Origin: Incurvaria masculella
Lineage: Eukaryota; Arthropoda; Insecta; Lepidoptera; Incurvariidae
DNA length: 64,000 nucleotides
Assembly: GCA_946894095.1 (NCBI GenBank)
Contig: OX335642.1
Coordinates: 8,071,021-8,135,020 of the forward strand
Direction of reading: 5' to 3'
Under the pieces are notes generated by a model, which had not been told where the DNA came from, ran no database searches, and worked only from the letters and a program-made list of their open reading frames with translations. Positions 10,614 to 23,700 of the stretch are shown here, one piece after another; the first letter of the stretch is position 1; every line of letters starts with the position of its first letter. Made by a program: the position numbers and the translations under genes.

Positions 10614-12722
10614 GGCTGATTTTTCAACAGTCAGTTAATCAGCCAGATAACTATTCGACGGATTTATTAATGCCTCTGCTTATCCATCCGTTACAGTAAG
10701 TTCATATCTATCCATAGGTACACTCACAATAACATTTTAAATCTATTACAAAATACAAAATAAAATATAGGTTATTTGTGAAGCTTTTTTCTACAATTTA
10801 TTTATTTATTTATGGAGAAAAAACAGAAATAGACCAAATGACATAGTAAAAAAGGAATGTAACAAATATAACCATAGCCTATATTCTAAATATTTCTCAC
10901 TAAAACACAGGTAACAGATTATATACTTCAGATGACATTACTACAATAAGTAATTAAAAAACACATGAGAGTAAGTTAATACATAGAAAAAAAAACATAA
11001 AAACACAGATAAAGTTACAAATAAAGTGAAGTGATACAAACTGAACAAACAATGACATTGTATAGCAGGAGTTTCTCTGAGGTTACATATTTAACTTTAA
11101 CATGGGTCTAAAATTTTGCGATGGAATCGTTAAAAATATCATATTCGTCTTGCCCTTCATTGTAAATATTACACATTCTGTACACTGGGTTCCGTTGACC
11201 AGCCTTTGTTCTTGTTCAACTGAGATGGAAGAGTGCATTCGATCGTGTCGTATATGAAGGAACTCTAATTGAAATCAGATTTAGGAGTGGCGTGCATTTT
11301 TTTATATTATTGAATATTTTATATAACAATTCATTATTAATCCTTCTTCAGATAGATATGTCTCTTAAATTTTGCATTTCATATTAGATTAAAACTCTCT
11401 TTTACACTACTATATCATTCAAAATAATAGTTTACAAGATATCAATTTAGGGATCATCAATTCCTCATATTTAGGCATTTTGCTACCACTCAACCAATTT
11501 CGATGCTAATTGTACCGAAGTACGGCTTGGTATTTCCTGCAACTTTAGGAATACTTTGCATTACACTAAATTGCCAGAGAATCTCTGGGAGCAGTCAGGG
11601 ATCGGTTACTGTTTTAGATGTTTAGGCTTGCTGTGGTTTGGAGTCCACGTAAAACTTTAGGTATGCAATGTAGCAGTGTAAGTGCAGAAAGGTTCTGGCG
11701 GCACATGATCTATATATTTTTTTAAAGCCACCTAATGTTTACGAAGCTCTAAATGGGAATGATAGGATGTTTCTCATTAAATCATGCCATATCGGCTCAA
11801 AATATTTTGATTATATCAGATAGATGGATTCATTGTCCTGGGTAAGACTGTTGGATCAGCCCTTTGGGCTACTTTTTATCCATGAAATAATTCAGCCCGA
11901 CATTAACCCGAGTGGAGCTTGGTACCGCAGCTAGTTTTAATTAATAAAATAACAGCCAGATAATCAGATAATTAATGACTATCCGTCTTTTGACAAACGT
12001 AAATCAGTCCGAAAAGTACTATCTGAGGATGGAAAAATCAGCTCTTAAATGTCGATGTAAAAGTATATGTTCCTGTATAGGTGTACATTAACAGATAGTC
12101 AGAGTCGAAAGGGGGGCGTCTGTCTGTGCATAAAACTTTTTTTTCCTTCTACAAACTTTTCTTTAAAGAAAAAAAATAATTTTCCCTATAGATTTTTACG
12201 TAAAAACTATGAGGATGAAAATGTTAGGTGTTTTAAACGAAAACAATATTCATAGTTTTGTGTACAGATTCACCCCCTCTCGGTTATGACTGTTTCTGTA
12301 AAAAAATGTATAAAGAAGTCGAATAGGTTCGATAGAACCTTTAGGTTATGAATACAACACCGACGACGGTCCTTCGAGCCGGATGCCGCTTCGTTACCGC
12401 TCGGGGCTTCCACCTTCACATCCTCCTGCAATAAGAGACGCCCTTTGGACTTTATTAACCCTAAAGTCTACGAGCGGATGCAGCATTCAAATAGACCTTT
12501 TATATATATTTTTTTTATTATAATTTATTTATCTAATTGTTTATTGTTATTGTATTCAAACATTAAATGTCATTGGATTTTCCTTAAATAGTAAACAATT
12601 TTTAACTGGGATCACATCAATAATGAAAATAATGCTTTAAAAAATCACCAAGACCCTTGAAATTAAAGTACACAATACAAATTAATTTATGTATTGAAGT
12701 TTAAAACTCCGAGTAAAGTTTA
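10614..12722. other. Non-coding, AT-rich; possible faint LINE-tail remnants
   Basis: An (ATTT)n stretch lies at 10796-10814. The sequence around 11850-11940 (GGATCAGCCCTTTGGGCTAC, then GTACCGCAGCTAGTTTTAAT) resembles the end of a LINE 3' region, but too little is left to be sure. No gene is seen. Confidence 0.4.
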
Positions 12723-12898
12723 CACCGTTGCTGTACATAATATTTGTCGAACTTACAAATTCCCAGTGCGTGATGACATACTGGTCCGAGTTAGCGATTC
12801 GGTCTGTCAGACGTAACTCTGGGCCACTGACGAGGTCCTGACGATGCCTCCGGCTTGGAGGCAACACGTGTCTATCCAGTACGGCATCGCACACCGGC
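12723..12898 (+). repeat. Dispersed repeat shared with 42881-43108, copy 1
   Basis: Both copies share, in order: ACCGT(T/C)GCTGTACATAAT, CTGTCAGACGTAACTC, a GCC(C/A)CTGA-type block, CTGACGATGC, TTGGAGGC, CACGGCAT-type and GCACACC. The copies are diverged (about 70-75% over the conserved parts). No coding potential. Confidence 0.6.
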
Positions 12899-12920
12899 AA
12901 ACAGAAGTTCAAACTCTAAG

Positions 12921-13021
12921 GGTCGCAGGTTCGAATTTTTCTTCCGACGAATGACACGACCAAAAACTGTTTTGGGATTTTTTTCAAAATCTGATTACAA
13001 TGCTTTAAATGTATGTGTCGC
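12921..13021 (+). repeat. B-box-bearing dispersed repeat, copy 2
   Basis: GGTCGCAGGTTCGAATTTTT followed by GACGAATG and CCAAAAACTG, colinear with 3247-3417 except for a missing middle. The 114-residue open frame at 12855-13199 runs through this repeat and is therefore not evidence of a gene. Confidence 0.5.
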
Positions 13022-15294
13022 TGAAACTCAAATTAATGACATAACGGTAATGCCGTATTCATTAAATAGATACAATTACCAGGTGTATTCTTGTTTTCGC
13101 TTTTTTTTTTCTAAAGATAGTTTGATTACGTGTGAAAAGAAACGACAAAAAACTTCGCTGGGAGTCAAAATACATATATATTTTATTTCATTGAGCTAAA
13201 AAAACAATAAAGCGTTATCCTTTTAAATGCTTCCACCTACAGAAAAATTAAGAGTATTATGGTTTAAGAGCAACCTCAAGCGGGGCGTGTTTTTTTCGCG
13301 AGTAACGTAATAAGATTGTGCGCCAGCCCGCGGCACGAGGTCCCGTGATCTAATTTCCTTTCAGGAGGCTTTATTAAAAATGCTATTGCAATAACGTTGT
13401 GATTACGACTCGGCCCGCGGGCGACGTTATTGTACGGCAGTTCTGTCTTTGTTTCCCGGCGAACGTTCAGGTTTATTGCACAGTTCTGTCATAACAACGC
13501 GAACACATTTCAAAATATATAAAAATTATTATAAAAATCACTTCTTTAAATTTTTGTCGATAAGACAAAACAAATGTTACAAAAAATCACTTCTGGTTAT
13601 GGTGCTGTCTCTACAACAAACACAAAAACAACAATCGTTGTTATTAATATTATGTCTGCCTACAGAATTAATATGATAATACATAATATTATTTATCTTA
13701 ATAAATAATTTTTCGTCGTTTTTTAAACAATGTGATATGTAGAATCGAAGTAATGAATTTTCTCTTGCTTCACGGCCGATTCTACATACATATAAGTTGA
13801 TTTCCTTCTACACACCTTTTCCACTAACATTCCGTGGAATCGTTGCCAGGAAGAGCGCAAATGGCTAAAATTCGAGCCACGTCCCATTTGAGTACTTTTA
13901 ATCCCATCATTGGACTTAATAAGGGAAAGCTAAAAAAGCCCCCACCGCAAGAAGTCTTGAAAAAATAACACGAAGTCGACGCACGTCCAAGCCGGCAATG
14001 GTATCTCCCCTGCCCAGTACCTAATTATACCGTTAGGCCGCCAACAGAAAATAAACATCCAACGAGAGCAGTTTTTGTCGCTTTTTGCGAGCCCTAGTTA
14101 GGCGCCATTCATACAACGGTATCCTCCGCGTCAGGGGAATTTAGCGCTTAGGTCGACTGCCCGAGAGCCCTAGCGTTTCCTGAACGGACGACCGAGGCGT
14201 AATCCCAAGGTGGGCTGCGGTCGCGATTCGTCTTTATTATGTGACCTCTTCCCACTAAACAATCCTCCAAGCGATGATGGAGTGGGCACGGACGGAACAT
14301 AACACCGAGCGACAAAAAGTCCCGGAGGACAAATATTGTTCGGCGAAAGGGCTAAAATTACAAATTAGCAGAGATGAAATTGCGCAAGATATTTTCGGGG
14401 TAAGCGTTGTTGTGTTTTCTTCCAGATGTAGACGATGAAATTACGACGGACGATTTAAATGTACCAAATAAAGAGATTTTCCAGTGCGTTTGGAGATGTG
14501 ATGATGATATGCGATATGTGAAGACTGGAGCACTCTAGTACTTTAATGGGTTAATGTTGTTATATATTTTCCCTGTACACTAATCAATGTGTTAAAAAAC
14601 ATTTATTGTTGACATTTTCTAGGCAGTTTTAAAATTGAATTAAGATTAGTTTACTTGAAAAAAGCAATATATTGTAAGAGACATACTAAATAAAACATTT
14701 AACATTTAGTTCAATTATCAGACAATAACTATGAAACTTCTTAAATATTATAATAAACATGCTTTGTCTGGAAAAAATCAATTCTCACTAACAACGGCGA
14801 AATTACTAGGTTTATTTTACTCGACAAATAATTTAATTACCCTCCCACGCGCAGCCACCAAACTAATAATTTACAAATTACGCCGATCCATTTAGACGAA
14901 ATTTGCCAGAATCCTTTTAGTTGAAAATTGTGCCGAATTTCACAAATGAGCTAAATCAATTACTCTTTGTTGGGCGAGCGGAGGAGCGACCGACAGCGAC
15001 GCGGAGGAAAACCGCCAAGTGTTATTATCGGAGGTGGAAGCGAAATCAATTTTCAGCTGCGGATTCATGTCGGTGCTCGTTCAAATAACAATCACCGTTC
15101 TTTCAGTCGGCGAACATATTGGGCCTTTAATCGAAATTTGCTTACATACTGTTGGCAAATACTGATACAGCACGGCCCGTTTGGTGGATCCGTCGCCGTG
15201 ATTCAGATCGCAAATACAATCCTTTTAAATCGCTCATTCATCTTACGAAAAGCAATCACTTTTGACGTTACAAAACTTTCAGAGAAATAAAAGA
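13022..15294. other. Non-coding; nothing recognised
   Basis: AT-rich, with GC-richer patches near 13320-13440 and 14100-14240. The open frames at 13449-13676 and 14967-15290 show no known domain and no supportive context. Confidence 0.5.
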
Positions 15295-15420
15295 TGCGCG
15301 CATGTCAACCCTATAAAGCATCGGCCCCAGGACTGACCCCTGAGGGACTCCGTTAGCTGGCTTGTTAATAACTGTCTGAACGAAGGGCGGCCCTCCCGGC
15401 CGTTCTTTCTTAGTTCCAAA
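15295..15420 (-). pseudogene. Relic of a Jockey/CR1-type reverse transcriptase
   Basis: Translating the minus strand across 15322-15351 gives GVPQGSVLGP, the signature before the catalytic YADD block in reverse transcriptases of Jockey/CR1-like non-LTR retrotransposons. It is followed in frame by MLY-type residues and preceded by about 20 open codons. The frame then stops within about 15 codons on the C-terminal side, and the YADD block is not found. The upstream part reads better in another frame (LELRKNGREGR), which suggests a frameshift. This is a short dead fragment of a much larger pol gene. Confidence 0.7.
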
Positions 15421-16348
15421 ACGTCTTTATTGCATGAGGCGTTGGTGGCATTTCCTTAAGGTAAGGGGCGAGAAAGTCGTTTTAGATCGGCGGGCATCGG
15501 CGAATGTCTGAGCCGGTCGCATTGATATGGGTGTCTCGTGCGGACACGCCGCAACAGCCGGTTAGTGAAAACTAACATTGACACGTCCCGTCGACGCTGG
15601 GTAAATTACTTTCGTCTCGATTTGACCTTTTCGAGTGGGCTTTGATACTTTTTTTTTATATTTAATACATTCGATTAGCATAGCCCGATCCGTTTTCTAA
15701 CAGGTTAGCGTACCAGCCAAATCAGAGGCCAAGTCAAAAACGCAAGAGTATTTTCCATAAGAGCCTTAAACATTTACGTGGATAAATGAATTCTCTAGAA
15801 CATTTATGCAACGAAAACTCATAATTTTCTCTACACATCCGAAACGGTAATTTATCACAAAACATTTCGCTTGGGAAACTTCGCCTTTTAACTTTCGAGA
15901 GAAACTTTCAAATGAGTAAACCGAACTTTATCGAGTCGGCAGACACGACCGACCCGCACTCAAGGCCAAGCGACCCGAAATCATCTCTATCGAATGTGTA
16001 GCTCGAAACAGGTGAAAGGGAGGAACAACTTCACCCGGCTGAGGTGAGTAATACCCTCAGTACTGTACCAACTCATTACAAGTTGAGCGAAGTTATTTGC
16101 GTTCCGTTAACAAACACTGGCGACGATAACAAATCGGCGCAAAGCGTCGTAATAATTTAGAGATGTATACATATTATCGCCAAGTACAATATTTTGGAAA
16201 CGGATTAAGCAAAATCTACGGCTAATGTAGGTTATTATAATCCTACGGAAATTATAGATCTATCTAGGTTTTTTTTTTCGAAATTAGGACGGACATAAAA
16301 TAACCAGAATCCACCCTAAATGTGTCAAACACTTAGGCCGGAATGCAT
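15421..16348. other. Non-coding; small fragment related to the element at 48444
   Basis: Within 16247-16310 the order AATTATAGATCTATCT, GGTTTTTTTT, CGAAATTAGGACGG, ATAACCAGA parallels the middle and right end of the 48444-48574 element. The rest shows nothing recognisable. Confidence 0.45.
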
Positions 16349-16469
16349 CATCTCTGGTTATAGTTACCGTTATGTTAGATATTATCTGTTTTCTTTCTTC
16401 TTACGCCATATATAAGAAAAAAAGAAAACAGACAATTTTGACATAAACCATTAACCATAACCAGAGATT
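16349..16469. mobile_element. Full-length palindromic MITE-like element
   Basis: The left end CATCTCTGGTTATAGTTACC pairs imperfectly with the right end TTAACCATAACCAGAGAT. Inside, CTGTTTTCTTT (16386) pairs with AAAGAAAACAG (16421). Nearly the whole 120 bp can fold on itself. The terminal CATCTCTGGT is shared with the 48444-48574 element, so both belong to one family. Confidence 0.6.
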
Positions 16470-18549
16470 GAGATCCGATTTATCAGACAAGAGTACAGGT
16501 TTGGACAAAAAGCGATTTATTAAAAAAAGAGGTTCCTTACATAAGATCGGAGCCAACGAAATTTTTTTAGACGTTAGTGTTCAGAAAAACAAGGAAAGTG
16601 ACTTAGCCATAGGGTAAGAATAATAAAACTCCGACAGTAAATATTCAGAACACGACGCACCGATCCTAAATACATACCGAAATATAATAGAGCTCGACTG
16701 AAGGCACTGCCACCGGATAAAGGGATTAACATTCAGATTGTATGCGGAGACCGTTCCTGTGGTAAAGCATTTAAGCCGGCTACATAATTAAAGTGCGAGC
16801 TCACCCCATAAAGCCTCAAGGACAATAGTTTACCTGCGGCCGAGATCACTATCCTGCGATAACAAGTAAAGTTGGGAAGTTCGGAGGCGCGCCGCCGATA
16901 ATTCTGCTCTCACGCAGAGCGTTATATCTCGCAAATGTGTCCGATCCTCGAGATGCTAGCAGCGGGGACGCTATATGATGAAAGTATTTTAAATAATCTT
17001 TTACTATTATACTATTTTTATTCAGTACTAACAGATTAATATCGTCAATGATGACGGGCGCATTTATCAAGGAAACACCAGGTGCATCCCAGAACTCTGT
17101 AACTGCATAACAAATCAAACTGAAGCAGCCTAGACTCGGGGTCGTGTAGATTGAGACAGAAGGAGCTTTGAAACATGAATTTATTGTAATAGATAATACA
17201 AACTAGCTATTTATCAAAAGCTCATACTGGCGGAATAGACACTATTTTTCAACTTTTTATTAACTTGACTAGGTGAAATGAGAGACAAGATTTCCTGAAA
17301 GACGTTAAATTGATATTTCACCACCTAAGAACTCTGAACCAAAAATTTAAGAGTTGAAAGTGTATGATTCAACATTAAAAAAAGTAAATCATCATTTTTA
17401 AAACAAAAAAAACTTTAACGATTGAGGCGTTTTTCTAGTACACCCATCAACCACCACACGGGCACAGCTAAACAATTTTTCCGCCACCATTGTAGCACCG
17501 CACGTGTATCGCAGTAATTTCTAGGACATTGATGATCTTTCTATAAAAAACTATAAATTATCCGACACAAACATATGTTCCTTTTCAAAAACGTGTGGCG
17601 GCGACTTCACCTCAAATACAACCCCGTGCTCAATTCTGCCTTTCAAAGGCAGAATCTGTACTCTCACAATGAGAGAAGTGATTCATTAATGACTCCTTCA
17701 GGTACTTTTGCCAATCATTTTTTACATTCATTTAAAGCCCTACATAATTTTAAAATTCCATAAAATGTGTCACTAATTTAATCAGTTATCTTTGACGGCC
17801 AAGGAACGTTCAAAAATGCCCAGCATCACAATACCTTGGCGTTTCTCGACGTCAAACCACCATGAATCTCCAAACTCCGTTTGACTTAAGGCGTGGGCGG
17901 AATTCTCATATTCCACCCACCTCGCAAGTATGCTCGTGTCTTTATCGCCCGATATAATTTCACGCCGGCGGCACCACTACAGCACTAACCTGACAGATAA
18001 CGTCTCCCACAAACTTTATAACTACCTGCATAAACGTATTCACCATGATTCACGAGCGTGCCCCACCTTTGCCATATCGCGCGTGCGTCTTTGCGTTCGT
18101 ACAGTTAGTGGTTCGAGTAACCTTAGAGTTAATGATGGCACTAAATAACCAAGTTAGTTTAAGCAAGGTAACTTATTGGATTTTGCAAATGGTGCTACCG
18201 AACTTAAGACAATCCCATTTGTTAATGCCATAAGAATACGAATCCCATACAAATCCCACTAGACGATCGTCACTCCACTAACTGTTCTAAACTCCGAAAT
18301 CCGGAATCTGTTTTTCTTTCAGCCCATATGGGACTGCCTGTCTATCCCCTTATTTAATTCGTATGTTGTAAAGTTGTGAAGTGCGCAAACTCAACTTAAA
18401 ATATCTCGTCTTACAAGTATACCTACGAGTCGATAGATTTTTACATTTGTTTAGATACATATTTTCAACGCATTTATAATATTTTAATTATTAATAGACC
18501 TACTGAGCCTTAATTACGAGTTTTTTTTCAGCACGTAAGTACTGCACAG
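16470..18549. other. Non-coding; nothing recognised
   Basis: Short frames at 16849-17118 (minus), 17575-17763 and 17930-18233 lack recognisable domains. Confidence 0.5.
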
Positions 18550-18732
18550 GATGCCATTTCGTGCAACCAACATTTGGTGTGACTGTTGCGCGTCTAGAAT
18601 GCGTAAGCGAACCTTCCAGCCTTTAATCCTGCACTTCCAGCAGTGTATTTTTCACCAAAACGGGCCTACGCTGCCGCTATACGCATGAGTTTCAGTCACT
18701 ACTCCCGTCCTTTCTTACTCGATGGAACCTCA
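18550..18732 (+). repeat. Dispersed repeat 'GTGCAACNAACAT', copy 1
   Basis: Shares TT(C/A)GTGCAACCAACATT, GTTGCGCG, GTAAGCGAAC, CGCTATACGCATGAGTTT-type and CACTACTCCCG blocks with 23558-23700 and 33046-33200. The three copies are diverged. Function unknown; no coding frame is conserved among them. Confidence 0.5.
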
Positions 18733-18818
18733 AACACATACACTCTTCTTCGACACTCACATAAAACTTACAACCATCACACAATTTTTATCACCATTTC
18801 CTGGAGCATTTTAAGAAT

Positions 18819-18859
18819 TTTGGTCAGGTGTTTGCATCGGTAGCAAACACCTGACCAAA
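18819..18859. repeat. Perfect 17-bp hairpin
   Basis: TTTGGTCAGGTGTTTGC (18819-18835) and its exact complement (18843-18859) are separated by a 7-base loop. It lies just downstream of a dispersed repeat. Origin unknown. Confidence 0.8.
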
Positions 18860-19259
18860 CACGGAAACATTCGTTAATTTTTGGATTAGTTTGATTGGTC
18901 ATCAACTGTCATCAACAATAACTCAAATAGATCTCATTGAGAATCCACAATACCAAAAACCGTCACCAGTGTATTCATAGTATATGGCACTTCCCAGCCG
19001 CGCACCAGACGCAGGATCAACACGAAATGTCCTTATTTACAGAGAAACACAAAATATATGAAATATATTGCGCAAATCTGAAACCAAAAGGAGACTATCC
19101 GACCACCTGTAGCGTAAGATCCCGCAAATGGGGCAACCAGAAATGTCTCTTCACAGGTGAGGACAAAGCGGGTGATAATGGTAAGAATGACGTGAAGTAA
19201 ACGGCGCTCTAAGATTTGATAATTTGAAGAAAAACTCTCTACGTCCATCGGCCAAAAGG

Positions 19260-19299
19260 CAATTTCGCTAGTTTTATACGAATAAAACTAGCGAAATTG
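19260..19299. repeat. Perfect 18-bp hairpin with 4-base loop
   Basis: CAATTTCGCTAGTTTTAT (19260-19277) is followed by a 4-base loop and its exact complement (19282-19299). Confidence 0.8.
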
Positions 19300-22231
19300 T
19301 CTTCCAGGCCCTAATGTTTTCCTACCGCTAAAAGTTGTCAAATGTCATACATTTTTTATATAACTTAAGAAAGCTTGATTCCAAGTCCGTATATTTTTAT
19401 CTTTATGTAAATACCTGTATTTTCAAGAAAAAAATATTCTTAAACCGTAGTAAAAAAGACATTCCATTGACTTTTTCCAATGTTTATTAGTCAATATTTT
19501 TTCATAAATTGACAAAATATTAAAACATTTAAAGGATATAAACAGGTATCGCCCGTAGTATGGGGAATAGATAGGGTAATGACTGTCTTAAGAAAAAAAT
19601 ATTCTGATGAGATGGAGGGTCGACTCATTAGATGTATTATTTTTATAAATCAATTGATGATGCTGTGATGATGTAATCGGACATAAGTAGTAGTGGTTTA
19701 TTTTTTATTTTTTTTACAATCATTTATTATATTTTTATTGTTATTTGTTGTAACATGGTTACAGCCTTTGTTTTTTTTTTAAACGTTTTTGTCTTCTTGG
19801 ACTCTGATATATGCAGCTACTGTTGTTGTTGTGAGGTTATCATTTTAATCACTTTTTTAAAACCTTTTTATGTTTCAATTAAATTCACCCTGTTTCTCGA
19901 GTTTTCTTTCACCTTTTCTTTCCATCTATTTGTATTTCATTCTATGTGTATTACGGTGCTGGGAAAGTATTTAGTTATTCTTTAACTTCTTTTAAATTCT
20001 GTTAAGTTTGTATATTTCTGTTTAAGTAAAATGAAAAAAAAAAAAGTTCGAAGCGGCAATGCTAAAAAGGTAGAATTTAAAATTCTGTCTATCGTGTTGA
20101 GTCCTCCGCCATTAAACCGCCAGTCACGCTAGCAAATTGCGTACGTTTAGTGTGCCCTACGCCGAACGGTTTATTATGACATTAGGGGGGACGGTCGGGG
20201 AGGGGTATAGACTGGACTTACACGCCTGTAAAACAATGCATCTTAAATGGGCTGAAATCAAATCGACTGTATAACGAATCGAAATCGAAAAGAGCGCTTT
20301 CAAAAATTATAAAATCTTCTGAATTCGGTGCAATGGTTCTTTTGGAGTATTTCTTTTTTAATGAATTAGCAATCGTTTTTAATTGTATCTATCGAATATA
20401 AAAGGATATTATTTCATCCACCAATAAATCCTAGATTGTGCCTGCAAAGGACTAGGGTCGAAAATACTTTTTTTATGTTAAAATGAATGCAGTGTTATAA
20501 GATGGTACTCATGAGTAGAAGTATGAAGCGCACAATAAAGAAATTATATTTGAATTCACACATTTATCGTTAAAACAGTTGTTCGTTACACTATGTTTTT
20601 ATATTTTTAATCATTCATGTAAATCAGGTACAGCTTTACCCTGTCACCGAGCATATTTTAAAATGACAAAGCCTAGAAGAATAGTGCTCGGATATAAATC
20701 GGAACCGAGTACGCCGGCGCCTCATTGTCGCTGATTATATCTGTACGTTTCCGTGAGGGCTTTGAGGACATCTCCTAACCACCTCCAGGCCGACAATTTC
20801 CACGCCTTTGGAGATTTATTTCTCCGATTGTGGGCGGCGCAGCGTCGCTCCGGACGACGCCGCGACGTTTCAAACGCGCCAACGGGCCGAGTTTAAATTG
20901 AGCCGTCAACTGGGATGTTTATTTTAAGGGGGATTTAACGGATTAAATATCTTGTTTAAACGATACCAGTCAGATACGTGTATAATTTATTTCTTTTTAG
21001 GATAAACACACTTCACAAATATACGCATTCATAGATAACTATTAGAACGGGCCACACCTTGTTGGATAGCAAGGCACAAGTAATTTTGATCTGCTGTTGG
21101 ACTTAAGGCATAAATTTAATTTGTACATCTTTGTGACCACTTCTACTATGCATATACCAAATAAATAAATCGATGGACAGGGTAAATACATACCTACACA
21201 CAGACCAATTTACGTTACAGCGGGAGCTTTCTTGAGCGGGAACTTAAATGATTGAATATGGTTGGTATCTTCATACATCTTGACTCTCCCCATCAATATA
21301 CAATATTCAATATAGAATGGCCAAACATTTGAATGTAGTATACTTTTGTATAACGATAACATAGGAGATTCACCTTCAGCAGCGGATTTACATGTTTTTT
21401 TAAAACATTTATTCGATAAAAAACGTTTGTTATTTAAATAACGTGGCAATGGAAAAATAATGAAAAAAAAAATCTTCAAAATTTAATTTAAAAAATATTC
21501 GCGAAAAAAAGAGCTCCAAAAATTTTTTTTGATAACATTCGCTCTCACAGACTACCGAAAACTTTTACGCGGTCAAACGGTAAAGCCAAGGTTTGCTTGT
21601 ACGCTTGTATGAAATATGTACCAATGAAAAGTATATGAGCATATAAGCAGTGAAGAATAGGTTACGATGCAAGCCATGTATGTTTACTGTGGATTTAGTC
21701 TCAGTTATTATTTTTCTTGTTCCTCAAATGAAACATCAACACATTAAAGAAACATATGTTGAGCTTTATTTGTTCATCGTCAGACCGATGTCATCGAAAA
21801 TGTAGACAAGAATATACAAGATACAAATACGTTAAAAGCCATGTTGGAACTTGTAGATCGCCATTTTAAAACACCGTCTCCCACTCGCGACATTTCAAAC
21901 GTCAACGCGGCTCTTTTGGGAGTCACACTCGGTGGCAGGGCAGAGGCGGCGCCAGGCAAATACAAGATGCATCAACGTGTGCAATGTGCATTATTCATCG
22001 CCGTGCAGCTGTGCTCGCCGACTCCTCAATTTAATATTCCGAGCCTGGAAAACGCAAATCTCAACATACATTGTCATGCACTCAGAGCGCTGTACGGTAC
22101 CATTAAAGCATACCTCATTAACCATTTCGACAAACATGTTTCCAATATAGTGGAGGTGAAAATGTGAGTCAGGTCTTGCGACCCACGGCTGTTCCTCTTA
22201 CAATGATTTGGATGTTATATGTTACTAAATT
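19300..22231. other. Non-coding; T-rich tract at 19690-20000
   Basis: No gene. The 19755-19985 frame is a low-complexity Phe-rich translation of a T-rich tract. A GC-rich patch lies at 20700-20900. The frames at 21841-22167 show no known domain. Confidence 0.5.
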
Positions 22232-22500
22232 AGGCACCCGGCTGCGCTCGGGTCAATGTCGTTTCAGGCTGATGTCAGGCTGAAACCTAACATTTTTGTT
22301 ATATAAGTTCCCCATAGAAATTTTCATCCCCTTTACACCCCCTTTGATTTAAATTTTCAACAAAAAAATGTAGCCTATGTCCTTTCCCAAGGTCCAGACT
22401 ATCTCTATACTAAATTTCATCAAAATTGGTTCAGCGGTTTAGGCGTAAAACGGAACAGAAAGACAGAGTTACTTTGGCATTCATAATATTCGTAAGGATA
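22232..22500 (+). repeat. Non-LTR retrotransposon 3' tail (RTE-like)
   Basis: The order CACCCGGCTGCGCTCGGG, AAGTTCCCCATAGAAATTTT, TAAATTTCATCAAAATTGGT, GGTTTAGGCGTAAAACGGAA, ACAGAGTTACTTTGGCATTC, ATAATATTCGTAAGGAT is the layout of a very common lepidopteran LINE tail, usually assigned to RTE. Only the untranslated 3' end is present (5' truncation). Confidence 0.5.
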
Positions 22501-22595
22501 AGGGTCACGTTTAGATATCTTTACCCCCGTCACTTAACAATGAACAACTGCACAGGTCACCATTCGTAATTTAAGCAAAACTAGAGAAATCATAA

Positions 22596-22657
22596 AGATT
22601 TCTTAAAAAAAAAAACATCTCATATATGCAATAAGAGATGTTTTTTTTAAGAAATCT
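22596..22657. repeat. Hairpin with A/T-run arms
   Basis: AGATTTCTT-A11-CATCTC (22596-22621) pairs with GAGATG-T8-AAGAAATCT (22635-22657). The arms are perfect except for the run length; the loop is 13 bases. It sits about 100 bp after the LINE tail. Confidence 0.75.
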
Positions 22658-23108
22658 TCCGCCGCACATGCATGCTCATGCAGAGCGCGGATAACGATTC
22701 GAAAAGTTGGCTCATAGGGTCGATATGTTTCATCTCTCTCTAACTCGCGGTAGTGGTACTTGAGTTGACGTCACACCCCCACACTCTGTTCATCTTGTAA
22801 GTACAGCGCGCCATGCTAGGTTTATGGTACCAACAATATTTGCAAATGATTTCCGCTGCAGCGAACATGAAAGAGTTGAATTTTCCGCGGCCTCTCAGAG
22901 TTTTCCGGCAGTGAAAACGAGGACGGCAAAGAGCAGGCTTTCTCTATTTTTGCTTTGAACGCTTTTTTGACGTGTTGCTTCTTTATTTTGCAACACACAT
23001 CTGAATCACAGCTTTATAAAAAAGGTGTGATTCAGCTGTGTGTTTGCCATAAAAGATAGTAACAAGACAAATAACTCATCGGTGCTAATCCTTTTCCGCA
23101 TTTCCTAA

Positions 23109-23443
23109 GCATTAGGTGCCATGCCAAATGCCAATGCTTCATAAACATGGCTACATTGAACTGTAAGGAAAACACGGACAATTTTTAATTGCCGCTTAGA
23201 CAATATTTTCATCCAATGCGATGGTACCAACCCGCGCAGGCTTTACCTTACAACCTAGTAGGGAATGGCACCTACAGTTATATATTAACTCCGAACCATG
23301 GAACGGGCGGATTGGTGACAAAATGCACTTATCCAACTAAGAAGGTGAAAGATAGGGAAAGTGGTGCATCAACAGGGCGAGAATAGAACCCATGACATCT
23401 GCAATCGTAGGCAAACGACCGCGCCCCTGCGCAACGAGCCGCT
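23109..23443 (-). repeat. tRNA-headed SINE, near full length, minus strand
   Basis: It carries, in minus-strand order reversed, the family blocks ATTAGGTGCCATGCC, ACACGGACAATTTTT, CATCCAATGCGATGGTACCA, GGTGCATCAAC and GAGCCGCT. It lacks the distal tail (GTGGTATTAGCCATCC) and so is 3' truncated. Confidence 0.65.
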
Positions 23444-23557
23444 TAGGTAAGCGAGCGAAAGGACGGGAGTTGCAACAGAAAGGTTGCTTACGAATTCGCT
23501 GACTAATGATTTTTTCGAGTTCCAATGACACGCAATACCACGTAAGAACTTCAAAGG

Positions 23558-23700
23558 ACGCTATTTAGTGCAACGAACATTCGATGTTGCGCGCCCCGAA
23601 TTCGTAAGCGAACTAACTACAGTCAGACGTTTGCTACGCTACGCTGACGCCATACGAATGAGTTTAGATCGCTACTTCCGACCATGCTCGCTGCAGGTAC
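23558..23700 (+). repeat. Dispersed repeat 'GTGCAACNAACAT', copy 2
   Basis: Colinear with 18550-18732: TTAGTGCAACGAACATTCG, GTTGCGCG, TTCGTAAGCGAAC, CATACGAATGAGTTTAG. It leads directly into the 181-bp tandem duplication. Confidence 0.55.

Noticed and set aside
12855..13199. 114-residue frame
   Set aside because: It runs through two dispersed repeats (12723-12898 and 12921-13021).
19755..19985. Hydrophobic membrane protein frame
   Set aside because: It is a low-complexity Phe/Val-rich translation of a T-rich tract without supporting context.
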